NCBI GenBank assembly: GCA_003962975.1
Contig: RXKC01000005.1
Location: 1,660 to 51,517 of the forward strand
Source: Candidatus Saccharimonadota bacterium
Lineage (GTDB): Bacteria; Patescibacteriota; Saccharimonadia; Saccharimonadales; AWTP1-31
DNA length: 49,858 bases
Direction: 5' to 3'
In this document: positions 8,752 to 17,738 of the stretch, one piece after another
How the letters are laid out: each line of letters begins with the position of its first letter
Position numbering within the stretch: position 1 is the stretch's first letter
The notes under the pieces: generated by a model
Database searches by the model: none
What the model was told of the DNA's origin: nothing
The model's input: the letters and a program-made list of their open reading frames with translations, nothing else
Made by a program: the position numbers and the translations under genes

Positions 8752-8785
8752 GAGCTAGCAACTTATCAGATAAGTTTCCTAGCTC
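8752..8785. promoter_or_regulatory. long hairpin abutting the PLD-gene ribosome-binding site
   Basis: GAGCTAG, then AACTTATC, pair with GATAAGTT and CTAGCTC around a single-base turn, giving about 15 base pairs with a small internal bulge. On the minus strand it ends directly against the AGGAGG of the PLD-like gene. It could control translation or be an operator palindrome. It has no U-run, so it is not a terminator. Confidence 0.6.
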
Positions 8786-8829
8786 GAGGTACAGGGTTTC
8801 GAGACTACTCCCTCTTAGGTTCACCACGC

Positions 8830-8860
8830 AAAAAGCTCAGCCTTTCGGCTGGGCTTTTTT
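8830..8860. terminator. bidirectional rho-independent terminator
   Basis: A-run, stem AAGCTCAGCC, loop TTTC, stem GGCTGGGCTT, then six T. One G·U pair is needed on the plus strand. It separates the DGR/PLD segment from the aminotransferase side. Confidence 0.75.
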
Positions 8861-8935
8861 CGTGGCTACTCCCGAAGAATCTCACCCCGATTGTGTGAGC
8901 GTAGCGAACAGCAATCGGAGTGCGTTCATGACGAG

Positions 8936-8962
8936 CACGCGCAGATGCTTGCATCGAGCATG
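8936..8962. repeat. 27-bp intergenic hairpin element, copy 1
   Basis: CACGCGCA then the palindrome GATGC-TT-GCATC then GAGCATG. A second copy at 26769-26795 differs at three positions, two of which are a compensating pair in the stem (T/A here, A/T there). The surrounding 8870-9025 holds no gene; another hairpin (CCGATTG/CAATCGG, 8887-8918) lies just before it. Confidence 0.55.
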
Positions 8963-9025
8963 CGAGGAAATGCCGTCTTCCACAGCCGCCTTCCCCATAA
9001 GTTTCTTAAATGGTAAGAAAAAGCG

Positions 9026-10093
9026 TTAACTAAGCCAGTCTTTCTTGTCCTTCAAGTATTCTTCGATCCGTTTAAGACCTTCTTCGATTTTAGAAACATC
9101 CAGGGCATACGAAAGACGGATTCGGTTTGGAGCACCAAACCATGCTCCATCGTAAACGATTACGTTGTGCTGTTCATATAGCTCGCTAACAACCTGGTTG
9201 GAGTTTTTAATTTTAGGTAGAACGTAAAAGGCGCCTTCGGGTTGCCATAGGTCAAAACCAAGCGCCTTCAGGCCATTGTAAATAAAGTCCCGGCGCTCTT
9301 CCCAGATTTTAGTCTGCTGATTAATTATCACTTTGGGAACGCTCGTTGCTTGCAGAGCCATCTGCTGAGCGACAACATTGGTATTCATTGAGGTATGCGT
9401 CTTGATGTCGACAACAGTGTCTAGCAGTTCTTTGTCGGCTGTATATAGGTAGCCAACACGTAACCCGCACATCGAGTAGGTCTTAGAAAAAGAGTTAACC
9501 GTAATTACGTGATCACCCTGAATGAGGTAGTTCTCTCGACCGTAGATTAGATCCTTGTAGACTTCGTCGGATATCACGTAGGTGCCCTGTTCGGCTGTTA
9601 TCTTCTCGATCTGGCGGAGTGTCTCTATCTTCTCGACTCGACCGGTTGGATTTGATGGCGAGTTGATGATAACTGCTTTGGCTTGGCCCAGCTTGCTCGT
9701 GAAATCATCTAGGTCAATCTGTCCGTTAATTAAGTCGGTGTAGATTGGTGTATGACCAGCCAGCTCAACAAGTGGCGGGTAGGAATAATAGTAAGGTCGA
9801 CAGATGAGAATCTGGCTTGGGCCGTGCAGCTTGTAGATAGCACGAAGCGTTAAGTCGAGAGCCTCAGATGCTCCATTGGTTACGACAAATTCCTCAAAGT
9901 TGGCTGCTGGGTATTCTTTTGCTAACGCTTCTCTAAGCTTCGGCTCACCTTTGATTAAGCCGTACTTTAGTAATTTAGGAATGTTTAAATTCTCGAAGAT
10001 CTCTTTAGGTGGCTCAAGATCTGGTTGGCCGGAGCCAAACGAGATAATTCCTTCATCATTAACACCAATAAATGCGGCTGGGCTTTCAATCAT
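9026..10093 (-). CDS. class I/II PLP-dependent aminotransferase
   Basis: A 355-residue fold-type I aminotransferase. It shows SGQPDLEPP near the N-terminus, the TNGASEALDL cofactor-phosphate region, NSPSNPTGR (the conserved NPTG), SDEVYKDLIYG with the PLP-binding Asp/Tyr, and the PLP lysine in NSFSKTYSMCGLRVGY. The C-terminal RLSYAL carries the substrate-carboxylate Arg. Length is slightly short for the aspartate/aromatic aminotransferase group (about 380-400), mostly at the N-terminus. It is cytosolic. Substrate cannot be fixed from sequence. In gene-poor epibionts such an enzyme may serve salvage rather than full amino-acid synthesis. It is apparently leaderless. Confidence 0.9.
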   Translation of the reverse strand: MIESPAAFIGVNDEGIISFGSGQPDLEPPKEIFENLNIPKLLKYGLIKGEPKLREALAKEYPAANFEEFVVTNGASEALDLTLRAIYKLHGPSQILICRPYYYSYPPLVELAGHTPIYTDLINGQIDLDDFTSKLGQAKAVIINSPSNPTGRVEKIETLRQIEKITAEQGTYVISDEVYKDLIYGRENYLIQGDHVITVNSFSKTYSMCGLRVGYLYTADKELLDTVVDIKTHTSMNTNVVAQQMALQATSVPKVIINQQTKIWEERRDFIYNGLKALGFDLWQPEGAFYVLPKIKNSNQVVSELYEQHNVIVYDGAWFGAPNRIRLSYALDVSKIEEGLKRIEEYLKDKKDWLS

Positions 10094-10101
10094 AAGGTAC
10101 T

Positions 10102-10107
10102 AGTATA
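10102..10107 (-). promoter_or_regulatory. -10 box of the aminotransferase gene
   Basis: TATACT on the minus strand ends 8 nt before the ATG, implying a leaderless or nearly leaderless message. Confidence 0.5.
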
Positions 10108-10230
10108 TGTTAAATCTGGCAGGAGTTATAGCGTATAGCGCGTTAAATTTGGTCAGAAGGCAAAAACCACCAATATGGTTAACATTGCGTTTAACACATT
10201 ATATTATATAATATTCCTCAGAGAACTATT

Positions 10231-10860
10231 ATGTCCCGCGCGCCATCAATGACACCACTCGCAGCTCACGATACTGAACTGGCTTTTATGATTATGCAGA
10301 GGGCCTTTGAGTATGTGGCGACCACGCCGCCCGTCTATGTTGATTCATTACGAGGAGCCGCTCCTCTGGACATCAGTGCGTCACCGTATTGTCATTACAC
10401 TTCAGATAGCTCTACACGGATAGCTCAACATGCTGGACTGTATGCACTTCGAGAGCGCCATGATGATCGTAACGGCCTTGTGCATGCACTGACAGTTTTT
10501 CCAGAGCCAGGAGCTTTGCCGTCAGAAGAAGATTTGATCATGTGCCTCACCTGGCGCCAGTTTGATGGTCTCAGGGAACAGCCATCACCATTAGAGATTG
10601 CTGGTAAACCAGTTGCTGGCTATTTTGGACCCCGGCACGGTATAGCTCGTTTGCTAGAGCCAGGCTCTGGCACGTATGAACGCGCTTACTCTGCAGCAAG
10701 TGTAACTGATTGGCAAGCTTCGTATCGCCGCGGGCTTGAAGGACGGAACTACGGGCAATGGCGGCGCACAACCCCTCGGCAGCTACAAGTTGGAAGCTAT
10801 CCTTACGGCAAGATCAATCTTGTGACTAGTCTAAAAACCTTCTTTTCATCTTACGGATAA
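10231..10860 (+). CDS. hypothetical protein, 209 aa
   Basis: Soluble protein of about 209 residues with no signal peptide or membrane segment. It has a Trp/Tyr/Arg-rich C-terminal half (WQASYRRGLEGRNYGQWRR). No family is recognised. The start is the first in-frame ATG; an in-frame ATG six codons later (10249) is an alternative. TATAAT at 10207-10212 would give a leader of about 10 nt. It stands alone between the aminotransferase on the other strand and the surface-protein gene. Confidence 0.6.
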   Translation: MSRAPSMTPLAAHDTELAFMIMQRAFEYVATTPPVYVDSLRGAAPLDISASPYCHYTSDSSTRIAQHAGLYALRERHDDRNGLVHALTVFPEPGALPSEEDLIMCLTWRQFDGLREQPSPLEIAGKPVAGYFGPRHGIARLLEPGSGTYERAYSAASVTDWQASYRRGLEGRNYGQWRRTTPRQLQVGSYPYGKINLVTSLKTFFSSYG

Positions 10861-10883
10861 ACACACCTGTGGCCCTTCTGTGG

Positions 10884-10889
10884 TAAGAT
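10884..10889 (+). promoter_or_regulatory. -10 box supporting a start at 10896
   Basis: TAAGAT plus AAGCTT plus ATG has the same -10-to-ATG layout (including AAGCTT) as the gene starting at 41710. It supports 10896 as the true start of the frameshifted surface protein. Confidence 0.5.
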
Positions 10890-10895
10890 AAGCTT

Positions 10896-12755
10896 ATGCT
10901 AAAAAAAATATAAACAACCCATAAAACTTTTGCTGAGCATACTTGTTTTTGCTGTGCTATTTAACCTTTCTAGTTCACGCGCACAGGCTGCCACTCTCGC
11001 TGTAAATAATGACTGTACTCTTGCCGAAGCAATAGGCGCTGTAAATGGCGCAGCAGATGGTTCAGGTTGTGTAAAAACAGGCGCAGCATATGGTACTGAT
11101 GACAAGATAAACATACCAACTGGCACCATAACGCTCAGCGCAGATTTGCCGGCTTTGACCAAAGCTATAGAAATTACTGGTGCTGGTGCGAATAGTACGA
11201 CTATTAATACGGCCGGTAACGAGAGCTTTCGCTATTCATCCGCTAATAACAATGAGCAAGATACGCTTGATTTTAAGATATCAAAGCTTAAGATCACGAA
11301 TGCAGAACAGTACGCAATTTTTATTAGTGGCGCGCGAAAAGTTGAATTTGAAGGGCTTGAAATTACCGAATCAGGTGAAGGGATAAGGATATCCAACAGT
11401 TCGGATGTACTAATAGAAGATTGCTACATTCATAACAATACTACCGAGGCTGTTCTAGACGACACCACAGCTGGTCTTGCAATAGAGTTGTCTACAAAAG
11501 CGAGCAATGGTGAAGCCCAAGCTATTGTTCGAGATACGAGGATAAACAACAACACTGGTGCTCGATCAGGTGCATTACTTATGTCGAACGAGTGGATATA
11601 TGGGACTAATGATCAGCCTCTCAAGCCATACTTTCAGCTACAAAGAGTGCAGCTTTTAAACAATCAAGCGACTGATCAATCTGGACTGTTGGTTATTCAG
11701 TCCGGTGGTCCATTGGCGCAAAACTCAATGGAGCTGAGCGTTGATGCAACGACGGTTGCTAACAATACGGTAGACGTCGTTGTTCCTGAAGATGCTGTTA
11801 ACGCCTCGGTGCCGATCCTGGCGGGTTTTCTTATGACTGGCAAGCTCACTTCTGATCATCACTTTACAAATGTGACCGTTGCGAATAACGCTGCTATTAA
11901 TACCTCTCCTGACGACACCCGCCGTACGCTTGCAGGCTTTTACGCTTCCCTGGCTGTGGCTGGCTCAAACATGGAGAGATTCTAAACACGACAGTGGTTG
12001 GAAATTCTGTCCAAAATCATAACCCGGACTTTACTGCTCCATCTCTGTTCGCAACTAAAGTTGGGCTGAATGAGCAATTTGAGGTCTCGAGTCTTTCTAC
12101 GGGATCATCTGCTAAGAATGTGCTGGTTGCACATAACCTGTTTAACGGCCAAAGCAAAAACTGTCTTAACACGCTTGATGGTAACCTGTTTGGTTTCGAT
12201 CAAGACGTTGATGTTACACCTACCAACCTTGGTCATAACATGAGTGACGATCAGACGTGTACCGGCTATACTCATGTGCCAAACCTGTACGACACTATCG
12301 AGCATGAAGTGGCTGACAACGGCGGTTCGGTTCCAACTATAAAGCTATTGCCTGGCTCGCCAGCTATTAACGCGGGCGGTCAAGTACAGGGTATATCAAC
12401 TGATGCTCGAGGTGTAGCACGCACTGGGTACATTAGTGTTGGTGCTTACCAGGGTGAACTCTTGGCTGGTAGTACAAACACACCTTCCGGCACGCTAGCC
12501 AACACTGGTGCGCTGACTATATCGGCTGCGGTGCTGGGCCTCATAATTATTCTGGTGCTACTGATCATTTATCGTGACTACCGACGATATAAAAAGCCGC
12601 TGAAAGCTGTTGATCCTGATGTGCACTACTCGTTTGTGCATCACGTGCGGGTGGTTACTATTCCTTTGTTCCGTTACCGCTTCTCGATAAAGATTACCAA
12701 GAAAAACAGTCTCGACAGTAATCGCAAAGACCCTGACGGTCTGCACAAGTTCTAA
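10896..12755 (+). pseudogene. choice-of-anchor/beta-helix surface protein with LANTG sorting signal, two frame breaks
   Basis: Secreted, cell-wall-sorted beta-helix protein, paralogous to the transposon cargo at 42716-44227 (shared ATL-V--CTL-AI, then ITL-ADLP). From ATG 10896 the frame is lost after an A8 run (10901-10908). With A7 it gives a good signal peptide (MLKKYKQPIKLLLSILVFAV ending AQAATL). The main frame runs to 11985 and breaks at GAGAGA (11974-11979). Removing two bases joins it to the frame that continues through 11994-12755. The C-terminal part has NTGG-type anchor repeats, LANTG at 12494-12508, a membrane helix and a basic tail of about 70 residues, long for a sortase signal. 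It is broken as read; sequencing error or slippage are alternatives to decay. Confidence 0.8.
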
Positions 12756-12765
12756 AGCTACGTTT

Positions 12766-14055
12766 TTACATTTCACCAAGGCGAACGGTTGGTAGGTCAT
12801 CCCAATCTGTGGTGTAGTGCGGGCTACAGAGTTTACGGATAGGCTGCCAGGTGCGAGCTAGATCTTCTGCGGCATAGCGTACGGTACTGCGACCAAACCG
12901 GCTGTTGAGATTGTCGAGCGACTGCATGCGTTGCTGTGACTTGGTAAAAGCACTAAGGTCAGTCTGTCCAAAAAGATCAGTCTGTAAGTAACTGGCGGGC
13001 TGAAAGTCGTGTAGCCAAACACCGGCTCGGTGATAGAACTGGTTCGGTTCAAAGAGCTCGGACATAGTGTTAATGAGGCTTGTGATTAAGGTGCCCGTAT
13101 CGCTCGTGGGGGTTGAGAAAACAATCTCTTTGCTCCAGGTTCGAAAACCGGGCTTGTGGCGGTTAGTGGTGGCAAACAAGCCGGCTCGCCGGGTGATTTG
13201 CCCGGATTGTCGTAAGCGATAAGCGGCCTGTGTTGCGAAGCTTGCCAGGGCGGATTCGAGGATATGAAACTGGTTAGTATCTTCACCAAAAGTTCGGGTG
13301 CGTGAAATACTTTTTGGCTTTGTACCCAGTATTTGTAATTCAAAGCATGTCTCGCCCCGCAGTTCCCTGACCAATTGATCGCCGCGCACTCCCATAAGCT
13401 GACGAGCTCTGCGAGTAGACAGTTGAGCTAATTCAGCTGCTGTAGAGATGCCCTCGGCACGGAGTTTTGGCGCCAGCCGCCAGCCAACTCCCCATACATG
13501 TTCAAGCTCGGTCTTAGCAAGGGCTGTTGTTCGTAGCTGAGTATTACTGGTGAGGTCTGCGACCCCATGTAATTGAGGTTGGCTCTTAGCGTACTCACTG
13601 GCAAGCTTGGCAAGTGTTTTGCTGGTAGCGATGCCGACCGATACCGGCACCCCTACCTCGTTCCAAATACGTTCGCGCAGAGTTCGGGCAACGGCAGCAT
13701 AGTCGGTGTTGGTCAGCTGTGATAATTCCAGGAAAGCTTCATCGATGCTGTAGATTTCAGTACGAGGAGTTAATTCAGTCAGGATACGAATAATACGCTT
13801 TGATATGTCGCCGTATAGTTCAAAGTTGGCCGAGAATGGTATTACCTTTTCGCGCTTGAAGAGATCGCGGTACTTAAAGGCTGGTGCTCCCATGGGAATA
13901 CCCAGCGCTTTAGCTTCGTTGCTGCGAGCCACTGCGCAGCCGTCGTTGCTGCTGAGTACCACAACGGGTTTGCCCTCAAGATCTGGTCGAAAGATGCGCT
14001 CACAGCTGACAAAAAAATTATTGCAGTCTACTAACGCAAAGACAGTTTTGCTCAT
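12766..14055 (-). CDS. umuC: Y-family DNA polymerase, UmuC-like
   Basis: A 429-residue error-prone translesion polymerase. The palm carries VDCNNFFVSCE near the N-terminus and YSIDEAFLEL at about 102-111, supplying the metal-binding acidic residues. A helix-hairpin-helix region (VWGVGWRLAPKLRAEGI) follows, then a little-finger domain and the UmuC-type tail. Its start overlaps the stop of the umuD-like gene by 4 nt (ATGA), the usual umuDC arrangement. It would act at stalled forks, raising survival and mutation after DNA damage. No convincing LexA operator was found upstream of the operon. Confidence 0.9.
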   Translation of the reverse strand: MSKTVFALVDCNNFFVSCERIFRPDLEGKPVVVLSSNDGCAVARSNEAKALGIPMGAPAFKYRDLFKREKVIPFSANFELYGDISKRIIRILTELTPRTEIYSIDEAFLELSQLTNTDYAAVARTLRERIWNEVGVPVSVGIATSKTLAKLASEYAKSQPQLHGVADLTSNTQLRTTALAKTELEHVWGVGWRLAPKLRAEGISTAAELAQLSTRRARQLMGVRGDQLVRELRGETCFELQILGTKPKSISRTRTFGEDTNQFHILESALASFATQAAYRLRQSGQITRRAGLFATTNRHKPGFRTWSKEIVFSTPTSDTGTLITSLINTMSELFEPNQFYHRAGVWLHDFQPASYLQTDLFGQTDLSAFTKSQQRMQSLDNLNSRFGRSTVRYAAEDLARTWQPIRKLCSPHYTTDWDDLPTVRLGEM

Positions 14056-14393
14056 GCTGCTCCCCGGTATTCATGGATGACGTAGGTTACAACACCCCAC
14101 GGAATGATCTTGGGTGGGAGTTTGCTGGCCCGACTAATCATAAAAGCTTCGTCCCACCAGATCACTAGATCACTTTTCTTGGCGGATAAGGCGCGGTCAA
14201 CAACGGCGATGTCGCCGGGTTGAATACCTTCGTGTACACCGCTGTCCCCGGCGACACGCATGTAAAAAGTACTCGAAGGATGACGAATTAGTAGTTTTGA
14301 CAAATCCAAACTCGTGAGTCGCTGATCTGTCGCGGCGTTGGGAAAACCGGTGTGTTCTGAGACACCGCTATTGATAAGCTCCTCCTGGTCCAT
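14052..14393 (-). CDS. umuD: UmuD/LexA-like S24 protein lacking the catalytic lysine
   Basis: A 113-residue S24-family protein. It aligns with UmuD: GFPNAA near the usual self-cleavage site (Thr15-Gly16 here instead of Cys-Gly or Ala-Gly), LLIRHPSSTFYMRVAGDS with the nucleophile Ser51, and IQPGDIAVVDR. Where UmuD has FTVK with the general-base Lys, this protein has FMIS, placing Ser87 at that position. Self-cleavage to UmuD' would therefore be lost unless a nearby Lys substitutes. It could still dimerise and partner UmuC. It is the first gene of a two-gene operon with umuC. Confidence 0.85.
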   Translation of the reverse strand: MDQEELINSGVSEHTGFPNAATDQRLTSLDLSKLLIRHPSSTFYMRVAGDSGVHEGIQPGDIAVVDRALSAKKSDLVIWWDEAFMISRASKLPPKIIPWGVVTYVIHEYRGAA

Positions 14394-14443
14394 GCCTATA
14401 GCATAGCCGGAAACGCTTGCAGTATAAAGTGTGCCCTACCGAG

Positions 14444-15730
14444 TTACGGTGTAAAGGTAATGTTGGAGCGAGCACGCACAGCGCTGACCCAGGTTTGGCC
14501 TGGATTGAGTTTGAGGTCATTACCACGGCTGTCTTTGAAAACGATCTGATCTTTGCTGCTTGCCTTTTCCCAGATGCCTTCGGTGGCTACACCGTCTTGG
14601 AATACGACCACGGGGCCACTGCCGACATTTTGGTAGACGCTGTAAATGCCTTGTTGGCTCCATGGTATAACCATGGCTACTACCACTTTAGAACTGAGTT
14701 GCTTGCCGCTTTTCTCATCGACATGTGGGCCACCAGCTTGCGAGCGTAGATAGCTGTTTGTCTTGGCATCGTAAGTATAACTGGGGACATATTCGCCAGT
14801 TGATACGGCGATAGTGACTGATGAGGCAGTCGGTGTTTTGCTGGCGGCCTCTTTTTTACGAGCGAAACCAGTGAAAGTGCTTTTCTGCCAACCTTTAACA
14901 GCCTTTAGAGCATCTAGTGAAGAAATGCTCGTATAGACATTATGTGGCGCATAGCGGGCATCAATGCGCTCATATGAGCTGCCATTAGCGCTCTGGTCCA
15001 TAGAACGTACGCCGTCACTCGCAATCTTTGCCTTGGCGTCACCACTACCCCCAACGTGCGCGAGTGGTGCATCGAAACCTTGGAGCCAGTCCAGGTAGTA
15101 TGGACGTGCACTTCGGATGGGGCCAATATATTCAGGTTGTGCCTCTTGGTATAGTGCTAGGAAACGAGTGATGCCACCCTCGGCAATAGCTTCAAATACA
15201 ACACCAGCATCGTTGAGTCCCGACTGCGGCCATGATTCGGGATGATTTTCAATCATAATTCCAGTTACACCGCGTTCGTTGAGTTCGGGGGCAACTTGTA
15301 AACCAGTCAGTGTGCTGGCGACCGTGGTGGGCTTGGGCTTTTCAGCTTTCTTTTTACTTTGAATGGTTGGTAGTGGGCTCTCGCCCTTTAGTGCAAAGTA
15401 TGCACCTGCAGAGCCACCCAGCAAGACGAATACCATCGCGACGATAAACAAGATTTTTTTCTTCTTAGGTAAATCTAGAAACCATTGTTTTGGACTGCGA
15501 CGCTTCTTCTTTTTCTCTTTAGGCTCGTCGTCTTTCGAAAGATCAATGTCTTCAATTGTTTCTTCGCCTAAGGCGTGTTCATCGATTGAAGATTCTTTGT
15601 CCTCTGCCAGGTCTTCAATGGGTTCATCCGGTTTTGGTTCAGGTTTGGGTTCGGGCTTTTTTTCTGTTTTTGCTGGTGGTACCTCGAGAGGTGACGGGCG
15701 CTTAGGGCGTTTTACAAAATCATCATTCAT
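14444..15730 (-). CDS. DUF3048 (YerB-like) membrane-anchored protein
   Basis: A 428-residue protein. The first 90 residues are charged and repetitive (Pro/Glu/Lys), followed by a single membrane helix (FIVAMVFVLLGGSAGAYFAL, about 95-114) and a large outer domain of the DUF3048 family. It contains IENHPESWPQSGL, EGGITRFLAL, GPIRSARPYYLDW and the late VVVFQDG and SKDQIVFKDSRG segments. DUF3048 proteins such as YerB are extracytoplasmic and of uncertain function, possibly linked to the cell envelope. The positive-inside pattern predicts a cytoplasmic N-terminus and an external DUF3048 domain. It is monocistronic. Confidence 0.85.
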   Translation of the reverse strand: MNDDFVKRPKRPSPLEVPPAKTEKKPEPKPEPKPDEPIEDLAEDKESSIDEHALGEETIEDIDLSKDDEPKEKKKKRRSPKQWFLDLPKKKKILFIVAMVFVLLGGSAGAYFALKGESPLPTIQSKKKAEKPKPTTVASTLTGLQVAPELNERGVTGIMIENHPESWPQSGLNDAGVVFEAIAEGGITRFLALYQEAQPEYIGPIRSARPYYLDWLQGFDAPLAHVGGSGDAKAKIASDGVRSMDQSANGSSYERIDARYAPHNVYTSISSLDALKAVKGWQKSTFTGFARKKEAASKTPTASSVTIAVSTGEYVPSYTYDAKTNSYLRSQAGGPHVDEKSGKQLSSKVVVAMVIPWSQQGIYSVYQNVGSGPVVVFQDGVATEGIWEKASSKDQIVFKDSRGNDLKLNPGQTWVSAVRARSNITFTP

Positions 15731-15797
15731 AGAAGTCTATTGTATCAGCTTATGGTTAAGCTCGGAACATAAGGTTGATATAAACAGCTAAATATTG

Positions 15798-15803
15798 TAT
15801 AAT
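15798..15803 (+). promoter_or_regulatory. -10 box of the GNAT gene
   Basis: TATAAT ends 8 nt before the GTG at 15812. This supports the GTG start and a leaderless message. Confidence 0.5.
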
Positions 15804-15811
15804 TACTATTT

Positions 15812-16276
15812 GTGAATACTATAAATGACCTTCCTGTGCCGGCTGAACAATGCACTATACTGCAAGTTCCTGGTGACGCCTTAGGAGATTATCGTTGGGG
15901 AGTAGAAACCCTCCGCAGCGTATATGAGCTGCCAACACCTTTTGTTACTGGCAAGGGTGATTTACAGATGACACTCACCTTTGCTGATAAAAGCATGGTG
16001 GGCTATATGGCAATGCGCCCCCATGTCATGGCTGACGACATGCTCTATGTGAGCGGGATTTGCCTGGACGAAGACTACCGTGGGTACGGTGTTGCCGAGC
16101 GAATGATCGCATCTGGCCTGGACGAATTTCCTGGCATGCAGCGGGTACGACTCTTTCCGGTAAGCCGGGCGGTAAATTTTTATGACCGATTAGGTTTTGA
16201 GATGCAGGATGATGGCATTATGATAGCCCAGATTCCTGTTTTACAAGAACGGTTGGCGTTGGCTGCGGCCAAATAA
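15812..16276 (+). CDS. GNAT-family N-acetyltransferase
   Basis: A 154-residue GNAT protein. The acetyl-CoA pyrophosphate loop is DEDYRGYGVAERMI (about 89-102; R/Q-x-x-G-x-G/A pattern), preceded by the strand LYVSGICL and followed by VNFYDRLGFEM, the usual last motif. It transfers an acetyl group from acetyl-CoA to an unknown amine (protein N-terminus, antibiotic or metabolite). It is cytosolic. The GTG start is supported by the promoter position. It is convergent with gltX, with one nucleotide between the two stops. Confidence 0.8.
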   Translation: MNTINDLPVPAEQCTILQVPGDALGDYRWGVETLRSVYELPTPFVTGKGDLQMTLTFADKSMVGYMAMRPHVMADDMLYVSGICLDEDYRGYGVAERMIASGLDEFPGMQRVRLFPVSRAVNFYDRLGFEMQDDGIMIAQIPVLQERLALAAAK

Positions 16277-16277
16277 T

Positions 16278-17714
16278 CTATAGAGTTAGTGCGCGCTGCA
16301 TGCGCTCAAGGGATGTATCTTTGCCAAGCACGTGCAAAGTATCAAATAGTGCCGGCGAAAATGGCGCACCACTGACGGCAATACGGATAAGGCTAAACAA
16401 AATGCCTGGCTTAGTTTCAAGAGTCACAAGCAGATTGTTCAAGCGCTGCTCAAGATCTGTAAAACTGAAATCAGATTGTTCGAGTTCCTTGTATGCGGCT
16501 TGCAGCAGAGTTTGTTTTTGCTCAGGCGACAGCTTACGTAGCTGCTTGTTTGATTCGTCATAAAGAAGAGTTTGCACGGCTTCGGTAGTTGGCTCTTCAA
16601 AGAAAAAGCTGGTCAAGCTTGGTAGTTCCGCAAAGTACTTCAAGCGCTCCTGGACGATGCTAAGCACTTGTTTGCGGAAGTCTTCTTCATAGCCGCCGGC
16701 TGACTCGGGCCAAAACGTATCGGTTCGAGCGTAGAGGTCTTGTAACGGTAGCGCTCGGATGTGTGCGCCATTGAGCCACAGCAACCGTTGCTCATCAAAC
16801 TTGGCGCCGCTTTTTTGTACGCGGTCGAGGCTAAACTTAGCAACCAAATCGTCCGTGCTAAACACTTCTTGTTCTGTGCCGTCATTCCAGCCCAGAGTCG
16901 CCATAAAGTTTACTAACGCTTCTGGCAAGTACCCTTCTCTGGCGTAGTCCAGTACATCTTTCGCGCCGTCACGTTTGCTCAGTTTCTTTTTGCCGTCAGG
17001 TCCCATAACAAAAGGCAGTGTCACAAGCGTAGGAGGTGTGATGTCGAGCGCCTCATACAAGTTAAGGAATTTTGGGACACTAGCCAGGAATTCCTGACTG
17101 CGGGTTACGTGCGTACATTCCATTAAGAAGTCATCAATAATGTGACAGAAGTTATAGGTTGGGTAGCCATCTGATTTTATGAGTATAAAGTCATCAATAG
17201 CCTCTGGCCCGGTAGATAGCTCGCCCATGACGGCGTCCTGCCAGGTATATGATTTTGGATCCGAACGAAATCGTAGTGGCTGACTGCCATCCCATGCTGG
17301 AGGATTTTCTGGCCGGTGATTACGATACAAGAATGGCTGCTTGGCTGCTTTGGCTTCCTGACGAAACGCATCCACTTCCTCTGCTGTATACGGGTCGGCG
17401 TAGGCGCGGCCAGCATCAACCAGCTTTTGTCCCCACTCTTTATAAATGGCTAAGCGCTCACTTTGCATATACGGACCGTATTTTCCGCCGATGCTAATTC
17501 CCTCGTCCCAGTTAATGCCAAGCCAGCGCAATGATTCTTGGATATGGTCACCACTGCCGCTTACTTCGCGGTTCTTGTCTGTGTCCTCTAGACGCAGCAA
17601 AAAGCTACCGCCGGCTTGTCTGGCAATAAGCCATGCAAATAGTGCGGTGCGAACTCCACCCACGTGGAGTAGCCCGGTTGGACTGGGCGCAAAACGAGTT
17701 CGAACAGGTTTCAT
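16278..17714 (-). CDS. gltX: glutamyl-tRNA synthetase
   Basis: A 478-residue class I aminoacyl-tRNA synthetase that charges tRNA-Glu. It shows FAPSPTGLLHVGGVRTALF (HIGH-type signature) at the N-terminus, LRLEDTD, YPTYNFCHIIDD, and KKLSKRDGA (KMSKS-type) near 242, followed by the all-helical anticodon-binding domain. Length is normal for bacterial GltX. Whether it is discriminating cannot be judged; gatCAB is not in this window. It is apparently leaderless from TACAAT. Confidence 0.96.
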   Translation of the reverse strand: MKPVRTRFAPSPTGLLHVGGVRTALFAWLIARQAGGSFLLRLEDTDKNREVSGSGDHIQESLRWLGINWDEGISIGGKYGPYMQSERLAIYKEWGQKLVDAGRAYADPYTAEEVDAFRQEAKAAKQPFLYRNHRPENPPAWDGSQPLRFRSDPKSYTWQDAVMGELSTGPEAIDDFILIKSDGYPTYNFCHIIDDFLMECTHVTRSQEFLASVPKFLNLYEALDITPPTLVTLPFVMGPDGKKKLSKRDGAKDVLDYAREGYLPEALVNFMATLGWNDGTEQEVFSTDDLVAKFSLDRVQKSGAKFDEQRLLWLNGAHIRALPLQDLYARTDTFWPESAGGYEEDFRKQVLSIVQERLKYFAELPSLTSFFFEEPTTEAVQTLLYDESNKQLRKLSPEQKQTLLQAAYKELEQSDFSFTDLEQRLNNLLVTLETKPGILFSLIRIAVSGAPFSPALFDTLHVLGKDTSLERMQRALTL

Positions 17715-17721
17715 CCCTGTT

Positions 17722-17727
17722 ATTGTA
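17722..17727 (-). promoter_or_regulatory. -10 box of gltX
   Basis: TACAAT on the minus strand ends 7 nt before the ATG, a leaderless layout. Confidence 0.5.
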
Positions 17728-17738
17728 GCACGCCTGCG

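Noticed and set aside
8790-8828. tRNA-like 3' end (TTCGAG... GGTTCACCA)
   Set aside because: No acceptor partner, D-arm or anticodon arm can be formed upstream.
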